From the NCBI GenBank assembly GCA_002296225.1, contig DBHR01000039.1, positions 1 through 56,400 of the forward strand: DNA of 56,400 bases, read 5' to 3'. Both the position numbers and the translations under genes were made by a program. The notes beneath the pieces were generated by a model. That model was not told the origin of the DNA. It saw only the letters and a list, made by a program, of their open reading frames with translations, and did not search any database. This document shows, piece by piece, positions 41,187-49,668 of the stretch. Numbering within the stretch: the stretch's first letter is position 1; each line of letters opens with the position of its first letter. The DNA is from Acidobacteria bacterium UBA823. Its GTDB lineage: Bacteria > Acidobacteriota > Vicinamibacteria > Vicinamibacterales > UBA823.

Positions 41187-43052
41187 ATGTCCGAACCAGA
41201 AGTTATCGTAGGTATCGGGGGTGCGGCTGGTGATGGCACGGCATCTGCCGGAAACACCTTGGTCTTGTCATTGGCTCGCCAGGGCATTGCCTCTTACAGC
41301 TATAACGCCTACCAGTCGGTGATACGCGGTGGGCATTCCTGGCTGCGCATCCGGTTTTCCGCGAAAAAGCCGTTGAATCATGGTGACCAAGTCAACGCGC
41401 TCATCGCATTGAACCAAGACAGCCTCGACCGTCACCTGCAGGAGTTGCAACCCGGAGGCATTGCCCTGTACAACGGCGCCAAGCTCGCCCCGAGTTACGA
41501 CCCACCCAGCAAAGTCCAGTTGTGCCCGCTCCCTATACCCGACCTTGCCCCAGATTCGACACGGCTTCCGGTCATGCAGAACACGGTCGCCGTGGGCGCA
41601 CTTACCCAATTGATGGGCCTAAGTTCCGGCAGGCTGGAGTCGGTGTTCGAGGCAACGTTCGCCAAGAAGCCTCAGGTGGTTCAGCAAAACGTTAAGGCGG
41701 CCCGGGCCGGCTACGAGTACGCCTCAAAGAATTTCAACCCCCTAAAAACTCGTCTCACTCCGAACGACCAAACGTGGGCTCAGGCCTCAGGCAACCATCT
41801 GCTGGCTATGGGCGCCGCCCTCGCCGGATGCAAGTTCTATGTCGCCTATCCGATGAGCCCGGCCACGCACGTCTTGGAGTGGTTCGCCTCCCACGCACAA
41901 CGACTCGGCATCTGCGTCCGCCAAGTCGAAGACGAGATTTCAGTGGTTAACATGTGCATCGGTGCCAACCACATGGGCGTTCGCGGTATGTGTGCGACCT
42001 CTGGCGGTGGGTTTGCACTTATGACTGAGGCGATCGGGATGGCGGGCATCATGGAAACCCCCGCCGTGATCATCAACGTCATGCGCGCAGGCCCCTCAAC
42101 CGGCGTCCCAACAAAGACCGAGCAAGCAGACCTCAACCAAGCGTTCGGCGCGAGCCAAGGTGACTTTCCGCGCGTCGTTCTGGCGCCGACCAGCATGTCC
42201 GATTGCTTCGTGACCCCCTCGCAAGCCTTCAATGTGGCTGACCGCTTTCAATTGCCGGTTATCATCCTCGCGGACTTACTCTTGTGCGAGGGAAGTGAGA
42301 CCGTCGCAACGGAAGTGCTCGACGTCGAGTTCCCAATCGACCGCGGCGAGCTCATCACAAAGGCCGACGGGCCGCCAGACGGCGAGCCCTACCTGCGGTA
42401 CAAGAACACGCCATCGGGAATCTCCACACGTGCGATTCCGGGACTCCCCGGTCACTTGTATGTCGCGGCCAGCGACGAGCACGACGAGGACGGGGTCTTG
42501 CTGAGTGACGTCTACACGGACCCGATCCGGCGCAAGAAGATGGTCGACAAGCGCGTACGGAAGATGTCAACGATCCTTAAGCATTTACCTGCGCCGGTCC
42601 TGGAAGGACCAGCCGACGCCGAGACCACCCTACTCGGCTGGGGATCGACTTGGGGCGTCATCAAAGAGGCGGCTGAACAGCTAAATGCGGCTGGGGATTC
42701 AGTGAACCATCTCCATGTCAAGACTCTTATCCCCCTGCATATTGACGAGATCACGGCTACGCTGAACCGCGGTCAGCGAATTGTCATCATCGAGAACAAT
42801 CAGAGTGGCCAGTTCGCCCGTCACCTACGAGCCGAGACCGGTATCGTCGCGCACGGGCACGTTCGTAAGTACGATGGCGAGCCGTTCGAACCGAAACACA
42901 TCGTCGCGGGTGTGAAGGACGTAATTGGTGGCCAGGAAGTCGTTGAGGTTATTTCGACCGAGCCTGGCTGGCGAACGGACCACCCGACTGGCACAAGCGG
43001 CGCCTGGGACGGCCTCAAGGCCAAGAAACCCAGTGTGCCTGCCAAGGACTGA
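41187..43052 (+). CDS. 2-oxoacid:ferredoxin oxidoreductase, fused gamma-alpha subunit (KorA type)
   Basis: 621 residues. The first about 190 form the gamma domain (VGIGGAAGDGTASAGNTLVL, then YQSVIRGGHSWLRIRFSA). The rest is alpha (YPMSPATHVLEWFASHAQ, then RQVEDEISVVNMCIGANHMG and RGMCATSGGGFALMTEAIGM, the pyrimidine domain, and LGWGSTWGVIKEAAEQLNAA, the transketolase C-terminal domain). With the beta subunit it oxidatively decarboxylates 2-oxoglutarate or another 2-oxoacid to the acyl-CoA, reducing ferredoxin. This fusion is typical of the two-subunit KorAB class. Beta follows after 11 bp. The ATG has only a weak GGGAAT upstream. Confidence 0.93.
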   Translation: MSEPEVIVGIGGAAGDGTASAGNTLVLSLARQGIASYSYNAYQSVIRGGHSWLRIRFSAKKPLNHGDQVNALIALNQDSLDRHLQELQPGGIALYNGAKLAPSYDPPSKVQLCPLPIPDLAPDSTRLPVMQNTVAVGALTQLMGLSSGRLESVFEATFAKKPQVVQQNVKAARAGYEYASKNFNPLKTRLTPNDQTWAQASGNHLLAMGAALAGCKFYVAYPMSPATHVLEWFASHAQRLGICVRQVEDEISVVNMCIGANHMGVRGMCATSGGGFALMTEAIGMAGIMETPAVIINVMRAGPSTGVPTKTEQADLNQAFGASQGDFPRVVLAPTSMSDCFVTPSQAFNVADRFQLPVIILADLLLCEGSETVATEVLDVEFPIDRGELITKADGPPDGEPYLRYKNTPSGISTRAIPGLPGHLYVAASDEHDEDGVLLSDVYTDPIRRKKMVDKRVRKMSTILKHLPAPVLEGPADAETTLLGWGSTWGVIKEAAEQLNAAGDSVNHLHVKTLIPLHIDEITATLNRGQRIVIIENNQSGQFARHLRAETGIVAHGHVRKYDGEPFEPKHIVAGVKDVIGGQEVVEVISTEPGWRTDHPTGTSGAWDGLKAKKPSVPAKD

Positions 43053-43063
43053 AGGAATCAGAA

Positions 43064-43945
43064 ATGGCAAGCCCTGTACTCGTAGCGAAGGATTATAAAC
43101 CCGAGGTACCGTCTGACTGGTGTCCGGGCTGTGGGGACTTTGGCGTCCTTACCGCATTGTTCCAAGCGTGTGCCGATTTGCAGATTCAGCCACACGATCT
43201 TCTCGTTGTCTCCGGTATCGGGTGCTCGTCTAACCTGCCAGGCTTCATCCGCTCATACGGTGTCCATAGCATTCACGGGCGGGCGCTCCCCTTTGCAACT
43301 GGTAGCAAGCTGGCCAACGGGGCAATGACCGTCGTCGTGACCGGTGGAGACGGCGACGGTTATGGCATTGGGCTTAATCACTTCATTCAGGCGATGCGCC
43401 GGAATATCAATGTGACCTACATCGTGATGAACAACGAAATCTACGGTCTGACAACCGGACAAGTCTCCCCGACCAGTGAACCCGGCATGAAGACCAAAAC
43501 GACGCCGTTGGGTAATCTCGAGGGCATGTTGAACCCGCTCGCGCTTGCGCTCGCTTCGGGCTGCGGTTACATCGCCCGAGGCTTCAGCGGGCAGCCGAAA
43601 CACCTTGTGCAACTCTACAAGGACGGAATTCAACATCCAGGTTTTGCACTTATCGACGTGTTCAGCCCGTGCGTCACTTTCAATAAACACAATAGTTATA
43701 CGTGGTTCCGCGAGCGGGTCTATAAACTTGAGGAAGAGGATCACGAGGTCGGTAACTTCCACGCGGCCATGGATAAGGCCCTCGAGTGGGGCGACCGGAT
43801 TCCGATTGGCCTCGTCTACCGTAACCCGAAACCGCCGCCACCGCTTGATGTGACTGACCCCGCGTTAACCGGTGAGCCGCTCGTGCACCAGAGCTACGAA
43901 ATCGATGGAGACACTCGCAGAGAACTGATCCAAGAATTCGCCTAG
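43064..43945 (+). CDS. 2-oxoacid:ferredoxin oxidoreductase beta subunit (KorB type)
   Basis: 293 residues. The iron-sulfur/thiamine pyrophosphate subunit. DWCPGCGDFGVLTALFQ supplies two cluster cysteines; GIGCSSNLPGF and FSPCVTFNKHNSY supply the others. TPP binding is VTGGDGDGYGIGLNHFIQA, with MNNEIYGLTTGQVSPTS (Mg/TPP contact) typical of 2-oxoglutarate and pyruvate-type enzymes. No separate 4Fe-4S ferredoxin domain is fused. The TGQVSPTS/KTTPLG segment is the family core. It follows korA by 11 bp and precedes the transglycosylase by 44 bp, all on one strand. Confidence 0.94.
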   Translation: MASPVLVAKDYKPEVPSDWCPGCGDFGVLTALFQACADLQIQPHDLLVVSGIGCSSNLPGFIRSYGVHSIHGRALPFATGSKLANGAMTVVVTGGDGDGYGIGLNHFIQAMRRNINVTYIVMNNEIYGLTTGQVSPTSEPGMKTKTTPLGNLEGMLNPLALALASGCGYIARGFSGQPKHLVQLYKDGIQHPGFALIDVFSPCVTFNKHNSYTWFRERVYKLEEEDHEVGNFHAAMDKALEWGDRIPIGLVYRNPKPPPPLDVTDPALTGEPLVHQSYEIDGDTRRELIQEFA

Positions 43946-43989
43946 GGTGCGACGTTCGGCGACCGTTGAAGAGGACCGGTAGTAGCTCG

Positions 43990-45387
43990 ATGCGAATCTC
44001 CTTAGCTGCCAGGTTGGCCTGTGTCGGCCTGGCGCTGTCATTTTTCGCGGCACCACTTTCGGCCCAACCGGCGACCCTCACACCTCAGAGTCAGCCCGTC
44101 TTCGCCGACACTCTGCTACCACTTGAGGCGTTCTCTCCGTCCTTCCTGGGTATCTACCGGAAGCTGATGGAAATCGAAGATGAGATCCGAAGGCACACGG
44201 ACCGCTACGACCTGCACTACGACCTGGCGCGCGCCGTTTGTCTTTACGAGTCCGGCGGTAACGCCGGACTCTCGTCCGGGGTCGGCGCACGAGGCTATTT
44301 CCAGGTCATGCCCGCGACTTTCCGATCACTTCGAGTCGACACGAACATCGAGGCGGGGGTCAAGTATCTGAGCCAGATGGTCGATCGGTTCGACCGCGAG
44401 GACTACGCCGTGGCCGCTTATAACGGCGGACCAACTCGCGTGGCGAGGCGGCGACCGATGCCACTTGAAACGCTGCAGTACGTGCTCGGCGTCGGACACT
44501 TCCGGAACCTACTCAAAACCCATGAGTCGTCGATCCGGGCTCACGCTAGCCAGTTGCAACTCACGATCGTTGGCGAAGGCGACGATTGGTGGCAACTCTC
44601 CCAGCGACTCGATGTGTCAATCGTTCAACTCCGAGCACACAATCCGTTCCTGGCTAATCGCCAACTGCGCGTCGGGCAACTTGTCACATACCCACAGGCA
44701 GCACGCACGGACCTCATACGGGAGGTCGACGGTGGTCTGGAATACATGACACGACTCGGCGACAACTACTTCAATATCGCCTTCACACTCGACATCGACC
44801 TCAATGAGATGCGCGACCAGAATGACCTCTGGCGGTTGCAAACCCTGCCCACGGGCCTCAAGTTGCGCCTGCCGACTGACTGGAGGGCGAAACACCAAGT
44901 GCACACCGTGCAGTCTGGTGAAACCATCCAGACAATCGCGGAGAACCTGAACTCCAATCCGTGGCGGATCATTCGAGATAACGGACTGTGGGGTCAGGAC
45001 ATTCGAATCGGAATGGTATTGCGGGTGCGGGAAGCGCCGCCCAGACCAACCTACATCGTGCACCGTGTGACGAGCGGCGAAAATCTCAGCGTGATCGCGG
45101 GACGATACGGCACCACGGTCAGCGCAATTCAGTCCGCCAATACACTCGGCCGCCGAACGCTCATCCGCATCGGCCAGCAACTTCGCATTCCAACCGGTGC
45201 CACCAACATCGTGCCCCGCACCGCCGACGTCGTGCACCGCGTGACGCGCGGTGAGACTCTCAGCGTCATCGCGCGACGATACGGCACCACGGTCAGCGCA
45301 ATTCAGTCCGCCAATGCACTCGGCCGCCGGACGCTCATCAGCATCGGTCAACAGCTTCGCATTCCAAACGCCACTACCAACCAGTAG
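43990..45387 (+). CDS. Membrane-bound lytic transglycosylase with five LysM-like modules (MltD type)
   Basis: 465 residues from the ATG at 43990; a frame to 43966 adds eight residues. The signal peptide is LACVGLALSFFAAPLSAQ. The SLT domain has CLYESGGNAGLSSGVGARGY, with catalytic Glu87 in YESGG, then YFQVMPATF and YAVAAYNGGPTRVARR. It cleaves the MurNAc-GlcNAc link of peptidoglycan. Five LysM-like modules follow: two diverged (about 190-290), one at about 300-345 (VHTVQSGETIQTIAENL), and two near-identical ones at the C terminus (VHRVTSGENLSVIAGRY and VHRVTRGETLSVIARRY), encoded by a DNA repeat. Probably a remodelling enzyme that binds glycan strands. Confidence 0.91.
   Translation: MRISLAARLACVGLALSFFAAPLSAQPATLTPQSQPVFADTLLPLEAFSPSFLGIYRKLMEIEDEIRRHTDRYDLHYDLARAVCLYESGGNAGLSSGVGARGYFQVMPATFRSLRVDTNIEAGVKYLSQMVDRFDREDYAVAAYNGGPTRVARRRPMPLETLQYVLGVGHFRNLLKTHESSIRAHASQLQLTIVGEGDDWWQLSQRLDVSIVQLRAHNPFLANRQLRVGQLVTYPQAARTDLIREVDGGLEYMTRLGDNYFNIAFTLDIDLNEMRDQNDLWRLQTLPTGLKLRLPTDWRAKHQVHTVQSGETIQTIAENLNSNPWRIIRDNGLWGQDIRIGMVLRVREAPPRPTYIVHRVTSGENLSVIAGRYGTTVSAIQSANTLGRRTLIRIGQQLRIPTGATNIVPRTADVVHRVTRGETLSVIARRYGTTVSAIQSANALGRRTLISIGQQLRIPNATTNQ
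45058..45193 (+). repeat. Direct repeat, copy 1 (LysM module)
   Basis: 136 bases nearly identical to 45232-45367, offset 174. It encodes the fourth LysM-like module of the transglycosylase. A stretch around 45105-45140 is identical in both copies, including synonymous sites, which indicates a recent duplication or gene conversion. Confidence 0.85.
45232..45367 (+). repeat. Direct repeat, copy 2 (LysM module)
   Basis: Second copy of the repeat at 45058-45193; encodes the last LysM module. Differences are clustered near the 5' end and after the SANALGRR segment. Confidence 0.85.
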
Positions 45388-45392
45388 CTGCC

Positions 45393-47768
45393 TTACCTCA
45401 CACCGTCCTCCAACTCACCGAGCAGCTGACGGGCGACGGGATCCCGAGGCGATACCTCGACGAATCTGTGCGCGAACTCTAACGCGGTATCACGCATTCC
45501 GGCGTCGCGGTGCATCGTGATTAATGCGATGAGCAGGTCGCGGTCATCGAAATGGCGTTCGTGTGCAGCCAACAACACCTTGAGCGCAGCGTCCATGTCG
45601 CCCGAGGACTGCAGCGCAACGCCGTAGACGTATGCGTAACGCGGAAGATCTGGCCGGCGCTCCGCCGCTCGATGCAACATCCGAAGAGCTTCCGGGAGTC
45701 GCCGCTGACGCACAAGTAGTAGGCCGAGTGAATGCTCGATGGGCGCTGGGTCCACGGCGAGCGTAAGCGCCTCGCGCAGGACCACCTCGCCTTCGCTGTC
45801 ACGGCCCTGCTGCCGGTAGAGGTCGGCGAGATTTAGATGGGTAGCACTGAACGCCGCGTTCATCCGCAGCGCCGTACGATAGGAACGTTCTGCGTCGTCA
45901 TAGCGGCCGAGTTGCGCGTCAAGCACGCCTAGGTTGAGGTGGGCCTCGGCTCGGTCAGCGTTCACCAGTTGTGACGCCCGATACTCGTTCAGCATCCGGG
46001 TCAAGGTGGCGCGCTGCCCCCCAGACAGGCGATCGACCGGCGTTGGCGCTAGCACACGCGCAGCTTCAAGCCTGACCGCCCGCACCGGATCGGTTAGCAA
46101 TGGCATGGCCAGCTCGAGCCGTGCCTCGGGCGGGATTAGCCCCAGCGCTGAAACCGCAGCGACGCGAACCAGGGGATCGTCGTCACCGAGCGCCCGACGC
46201 ACCACCGGCACCGCATCGCCGGTGAAGTGGCGTTCGAGCAGGGAGAACGCTGTTGCCCGCACAATGGACGGCGCTAAGGGACTGTCGGCCAACTGGCGTA
46301 GCGCTCCCGCCGCGCCTGGCAACCCCTGGCGCCCAGCCCGAATCGCTTCGCCGAAGTGCGGGGCCGACGCGCGATCGGCCCCGTACCACCCCGCAACCGC
46401 ATCCGCAGCCCACTGGACCGACTGGTCGATGTGGCACGCGTTACAAGCATTGGGCGTGCCAAGTGAAAGCGATAGGTCGGGACGCGGGACACGGATGCTG
46501 TGATCGCGCCGCGGATCCACGACCATGTAGTCCACCGCCGGCATGTGGCATTCCACACAGCGCGAGCCGGGCGAACCGGCCTCATGAAAATGGTGGTCAG
46601 GTATGTCGAACTTGGCCGGCAGATGACACCCCGCGCACGTCGCGTTGCCGGCACCGCGAACCTCAAGGCCATGAGGGTCGTGACAGTCGCTGCACGTGAC
46701 ACCTGCCGCATACATCTTGCTCTGCAGGAACGAGCCATAAACGTACACCTCGTCCGAAATCTGCCCGTCTGGGTGATAGAGCGGGTCTTCGAGTAGCGCT
46801 GGCCGGTGCGAGTCCATCAACGGGCGACCATAGACATACTCCTCGGCGAGGACCGAACGGCGCGAATGACACCTAGCGCAACTCTCGATTTCGATCCGTG
46901 ACTCACGCGGCGGCTTGCGCGCCGCAATTCCGGTATCAATGTCGAACATCCATGCCGCGGGCGGGGCCCCCTTTAATGAAACGGTCAGCCCATTTGAACG
47001 CTCGTCCACCTCCCCCTCGCCAGCAGTCAAGTCCTGGGCCCAAGTGACATGAGTCGACGCCGGACCGTGACACGATTCGCACGACACATCGATCTCTGAC
47101 CAAGTCGTGTCATACCGATTCTCGATGAGGTTGAAATTTTTGTTGACGTTGGTCGAGTGACACTCCGCGCACATGAAATTCCAATTCTGATTCTGGCCGG
47201 TCCAATGCAACGGGTCTTGGGGTGTAATCGGCTCGTCAGGGTATAGGTGGAACCAACGCTGACCGCCAACGTTGGCCGGCCGAGAATCCCACGCGAGGCT
47301 CAAGGCTTGCAAACGCCCGCCGGGAAACTCAACGAGGTACTGCTGGAGTGGGTCCACGCCGAACGTGTAGGCCACCGAATAGTCTGTAAGAATCCCATCA
47401 GGCCCTTCGGTGCGCACGACAAACTCGCCGTCGCGTGTGAAGAACGTCGACGTGACGCCGAACTGCCTGATGGTCGCCTCGTTAAAATCGCCAAGGACAG
47501 TCTGTGCATCGGCGTGCTGCATCGCCAAGTCGTGATGCGAGCCCTCCCAGAGCGCCGTTTCGGCTGCATGGCATGAAGCGCACGCTGCTCGGCCGACAAA
47601 CGTTGCAGCAGGCTCACGCGGTGGGGCTCCGCGCGATGCGTCATCCGATTCGGACACCGCACAGCCGGCGCCGAACCCCGCCAGCCCAAAAAGCAGCAGG
47701 GCCACAACGCCCTTGGCGTGGAATCGCCGCGAGGCCTTAATGAGAGCCGGCGGTCGTGGTGCGATCAC
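45393..47768 (-). CDS. Octahaem c-type cytochrome with HEAT-like and TPR repeats (probable lipoprotein)
   Basis: About 791 residues from the GTG at 47768, which overlaps the amidohydrolase end by 32 bases; the frame opens at 47867 inside that gene. A helix and Cys (GVVALLLFGLAGFGAGC) fit a lipoprotein signal. Eight haem-binding CxxCH motifs follow in the first about 470 residues: CASCH, CAECH, CESCH, CARCH, CSDCH, CAGCH, CVECH, CNACH. A HEAT-like segment (VPVVRRALGDDDPLVRVAAV) and about five TPR units (AHLNLGVLDAQLGRYDDAER) end the protein. It resembles the c554/NrfA-related family with TPR tails found in environmental bacteria. It probably moves electrons in the periplasm. Convergent with the transglycosylase at 5 bp. 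Confidence 0.87.
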   Translation of the reverse strand: MIAPRPPALIKASRRFHAKGVVALLLFGLAGFGAGCAVSESDDASRGAPPREPAATFVGRAACASCHAAETALWEGSHHDLAMQHADAQTVLGDFNEATIRQFGVTSTFFTRDGEFVVRTEGPDGILTDYSVAYTFGVDPLQQYLVEFPGGRLQALSLAWDSRPANVGGQRWFHLYPDEPITPQDPLHWTGQNQNWNFMCAECHSTNVNKNFNLIENRYDTTWSEIDVSCESCHGPASTHVTWAQDLTAGEGEVDERSNGLTVSLKGAPPAAWMFDIDTGIAARKPPRESRIEIESCARCHSRRSVLAEEYVYGRPLMDSHRPALLEDPLYHPDGQISDEVYVYGSFLQSKMYAAGVTCSDCHDPHGLEVRGAGNATCAGCHLPAKFDIPDHHFHEAGSPGSRCVECHMPAVDYMVVDPRRDHSIRVPRPDLSLSLGTPNACNACHIDQSVQWAADAVAGWYGADRASAPHFGEAIRAGRQGLPGAAGALRQLADSPLAPSIVRATAFSLLERHFTGDAVPVVRRALGDDDPLVRVAAVSALGLIPPEARLELAMPLLTDPVRAVRLEAARVLAPTPVDRLSGGQRATLTRMLNEYRASQLVNADRAEAHLNLGVLDAQLGRYDDAERSYRTALRMNAAFSATHLNLADLYRQQGRDSEGEVVLREALTLAVDPAPIEHSLGLLLVRQRRLPEALRMLHRAAERRPDLPRYAYVYGVALQSSGDMDAALKVLLAAHERHFDDRDLLIALITMHRDAGMRDTALEFAHRFVEVSPRDPVARQLLGELEDGVR

Positions 47769-49362
47769 CTTGCTGCCGTTTGGCGCGCTCCACCATTCGC
47801 CGGACATCGGCCAGTAACTCTTTTGCATCGTAGACGATGCCATCTTTGATGGTGTAGCGCACCCCACCCACCCGCTCGGTCAGGCCAGTCTCATCGTTGA
47901 GGCGCTGTGCGCCCGTGCCGTAGAGCACCTGGAAGTTTTCGAGCGGATTCTCATCGACGACCACGAGATCAGCAAGGAGGCCAGGTCGGATCAGACCGTA
48001 TTCGACCGACGTACCCTTCGGCTCGTGAAGCGTCTCAGCGCCGTTCAGCGTGGCCGACCGGATGACCTCGAGCGGATGGAAGCCAGCCTCCTGGAGTAAC
48101 TCGAACTCGCGGATGTAGCCGAACCCATACAGCTTGTAAATGAACCCGGAATCTGAGCCAGTGGTCACGCGGCCGCCCTGGTTCTTAAAGTCGTTCAGGA
48201 ACGACATCCACACTTTATAGAAATTCTTCCAGGCAACCTCGTCGTGAGTGGTCCAGTAGTACCAGTAAGCCCCGTGACTCACCCGGCTCGGTTCAAAAAA
48301 CTCCCACTGCGCCGGCAGCGTGTACTCGGCGTGCCAGTCGGCATTGCGCGCCCGCATAACATCGCGTCCAGCCTCATAAATCGTCATCGTCGGGTCGAGC
48401 GTGGTCCCTAGCTCGATGAACTCGTGGATGAGCGCCTGCCATTCATCGCTGCCGCGCGGGTGAATCTGATTCCAGAGGCGAGCCACCTGACCAAAACGGT
48501 CCTGCTCGTTACTCTGGTTCTGCGAGGGTGGCCAATTCTGCACGGTGTAGTCTTTCAGTAACGACTCGAAGAGCCCGTAGTAGTGAGTTACCGTACCCAG
48601 CCCCAACCGAGCCGCATCAATGGCGTTCATCCGACCAACACCGTTTTGCCCGAGATGCGCCATCGTGCCCATACCGAGTTGCTTGGCTTCATCGATGAGC
48701 GCCTCCATGATGGACGGGTCGTAGGCGCCAAGCTTAAGCCCTTCCACGCCCTTCGCCGCGGCCCATCGCACCCATTCGCGCGCAGTCTCGGCAGAACGGA
48801 TCGAGCCACCTTCCCAGCCCTCACCGGTCCCGGGACGCCCGTACGCCACGATCCGGGGTGCGACGATCTCGTTACGTTCACTGCGGTCACGTTCACGCAG
48901 CACCCAGTCGCGTGCGCCCCCGCCGGCGTCCCGCACGGTCGTCACGCCGTGCCCCATCCAAAGCTTGAAGGTGTACTCTGCTTCGGGGGCCTTCGGCACA
49001 CCGCCAATGTGGGTATGGAGATCTACGAAGCCCGGCATCACATACATGCCCTGGGCATCGATCTCACGCGTCGCGGTTTGCGGACGCCGAGTATCGTCGA
49101 TCAAAGCACCCGGGGCTCCTACACCACGCACTTCGGCGATCCGGTTTCCTTCGATGACGAGATCGATGGGGCCCTGCGGGGGTGCGCCAGCTCCGTCAAT
49201 CACGATGACGCCTCTAATGATCAGCCGTTCGAACGGCCCGTCGCCCTGGTCAGCCCGCTCGGGCGCCGGAATCATCTCGGTAGCCTCTTGAGCCGAGGCC
49301 GAACCGCCGACCGCAAGGCCGATTACAATCAACGCCGCACCTAGCCGCCTGGTCACACTCAT
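47737..49362 (-). CDS. Exported amidohydrolase (imidazolonepropionase/prolidase-like)
   Basis: 541 residues with a signal peptide cut near GSASAQ (residues 20-25). The amidohydrolase fold has IDAQGMYVMPGFVDLHTHIG, with ligands His116 and His118. GLKLGAYDPS supplies a candidate carbamylated Lys, AHLGQNGVG and VTHYYGLFES supply His ligands, and TTGSDSGFIYKL the Asp. The final section (GLIRPGLLADLVVVDENPLE) is the beta-sandwich closing segment. The family cleaves cyclic amides, peptides or imino acids; the substrate is unknown. The gene lies 21 bp after the MoaD-like gene and its 3' end overlaps the cytochrome gene, so it belongs to the AOR operon. Confidence 0.87.
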   Translation of the reverse strand: MSVTRRLGAALIVIGLAVGGSASAQEATEMIPAPERADQGDGPFERLIIRGVIVIDGAGAPPQGPIDLVIEGNRIAEVRGVGAPGALIDDTRRPQTATREIDAQGMYVMPGFVDLHTHIGGVPKAPEAEYTFKLWMGHGVTTVRDAGGGARDWVLRERDRSERNEIVAPRIVAYGRPGTGEGWEGGSIRSAETAREWVRWAAAKGVEGLKLGAYDPSIMEALIDEAKQLGMGTMAHLGQNGVGRMNAIDAARLGLGTVTHYYGLFESLLKDYTVQNWPPSQNQSNEQDRFGQVARLWNQIHPRGSDEWQALIHEFIELGTTLDPTMTIYEAGRDVMRARNADWHAEYTLPAQWEFFEPSRVSHGAYWYYWTTHDEVAWKNFYKVWMSFLNDFKNQGGRVTTGSDSGFIYKLYGFGYIREFELLQEAGFHPLEVIRSATLNGAETLHEPKGTSVEYGLIRPGLLADLVVVDENPLENFQVLYGTGAQRLNDETGLTERVGGVRYTIKDGIVYDAKELLADVRRMVERAKRQQGDRTTTAGSH

Positions 49363-49383
49363 GGAGTCTCCTTGACAACTCGA

Positions 49384-49668
49384 TTATGTCGCTGCCTCGC
49401 CACCTTCTAACGCCGAGAGAATTTGAATCTGGTCGCCACTGTGCACCGGCGTCGCCAAGTCTTCTGGGTCTAGCTGCCGGCCGTTGAGAAAGACCGCCAT
49501 GACCGGGTTCAAGCCAGCCTCAGGATGCCAGACGAGTGGCGCTAGCTCAGCATGTCGATCCGTTAAAACCCGGAGAGCCTCTTGCACGGTCTCTCCTTCC
49601 AACTCGACGGTTTCGATACCTCCGATCCGCTCGGCGAAAAGAGCTGGAAAAGTGACGGTCACGCTCAT
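49384..49668 (-). CDS. MoaD/ThiS-like beta-grasp protein
   Basis: 94 residues. The ubiquitin-like fold is suggested by VTVTFPALFAERIGG, VELEGETVQEALRVL and VFLNGRQLDPEDLATPVHSG, then DQIQIL. MoaD and ThiS end in Gly-Gly, which becomes a thiocarboxylate; here Gly-Gly is followed by EAAT (ALEGGEAAT), so either it is trimmed, or the tail is not used. The start is the ATG at 49668 that overlaps the AOR stop (ATGA). Being fused by overlap to an AOR suggests a dedicated sulfur carrier for the tungstopterin cofactor. No ThiF/MoeB or MoaE is next to it. Confidence 0.85.
   Translation of the reverse strand: MSVTVTFPALFAERIGGIETVELEGETVQEALRVLTDRHAELAPLVWHPEAGLNPVMAVFLNGRQLDPEDLATPVHSGDQIQILSALEGGEAAT

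Noticed and set aside
45058..45367. Paired repeats as a mobile element or CRISPR-like array
   Set aside because: The two units are in frame and encode LysM modules; there are only two copies and no terminal inverted repeats or transposase.
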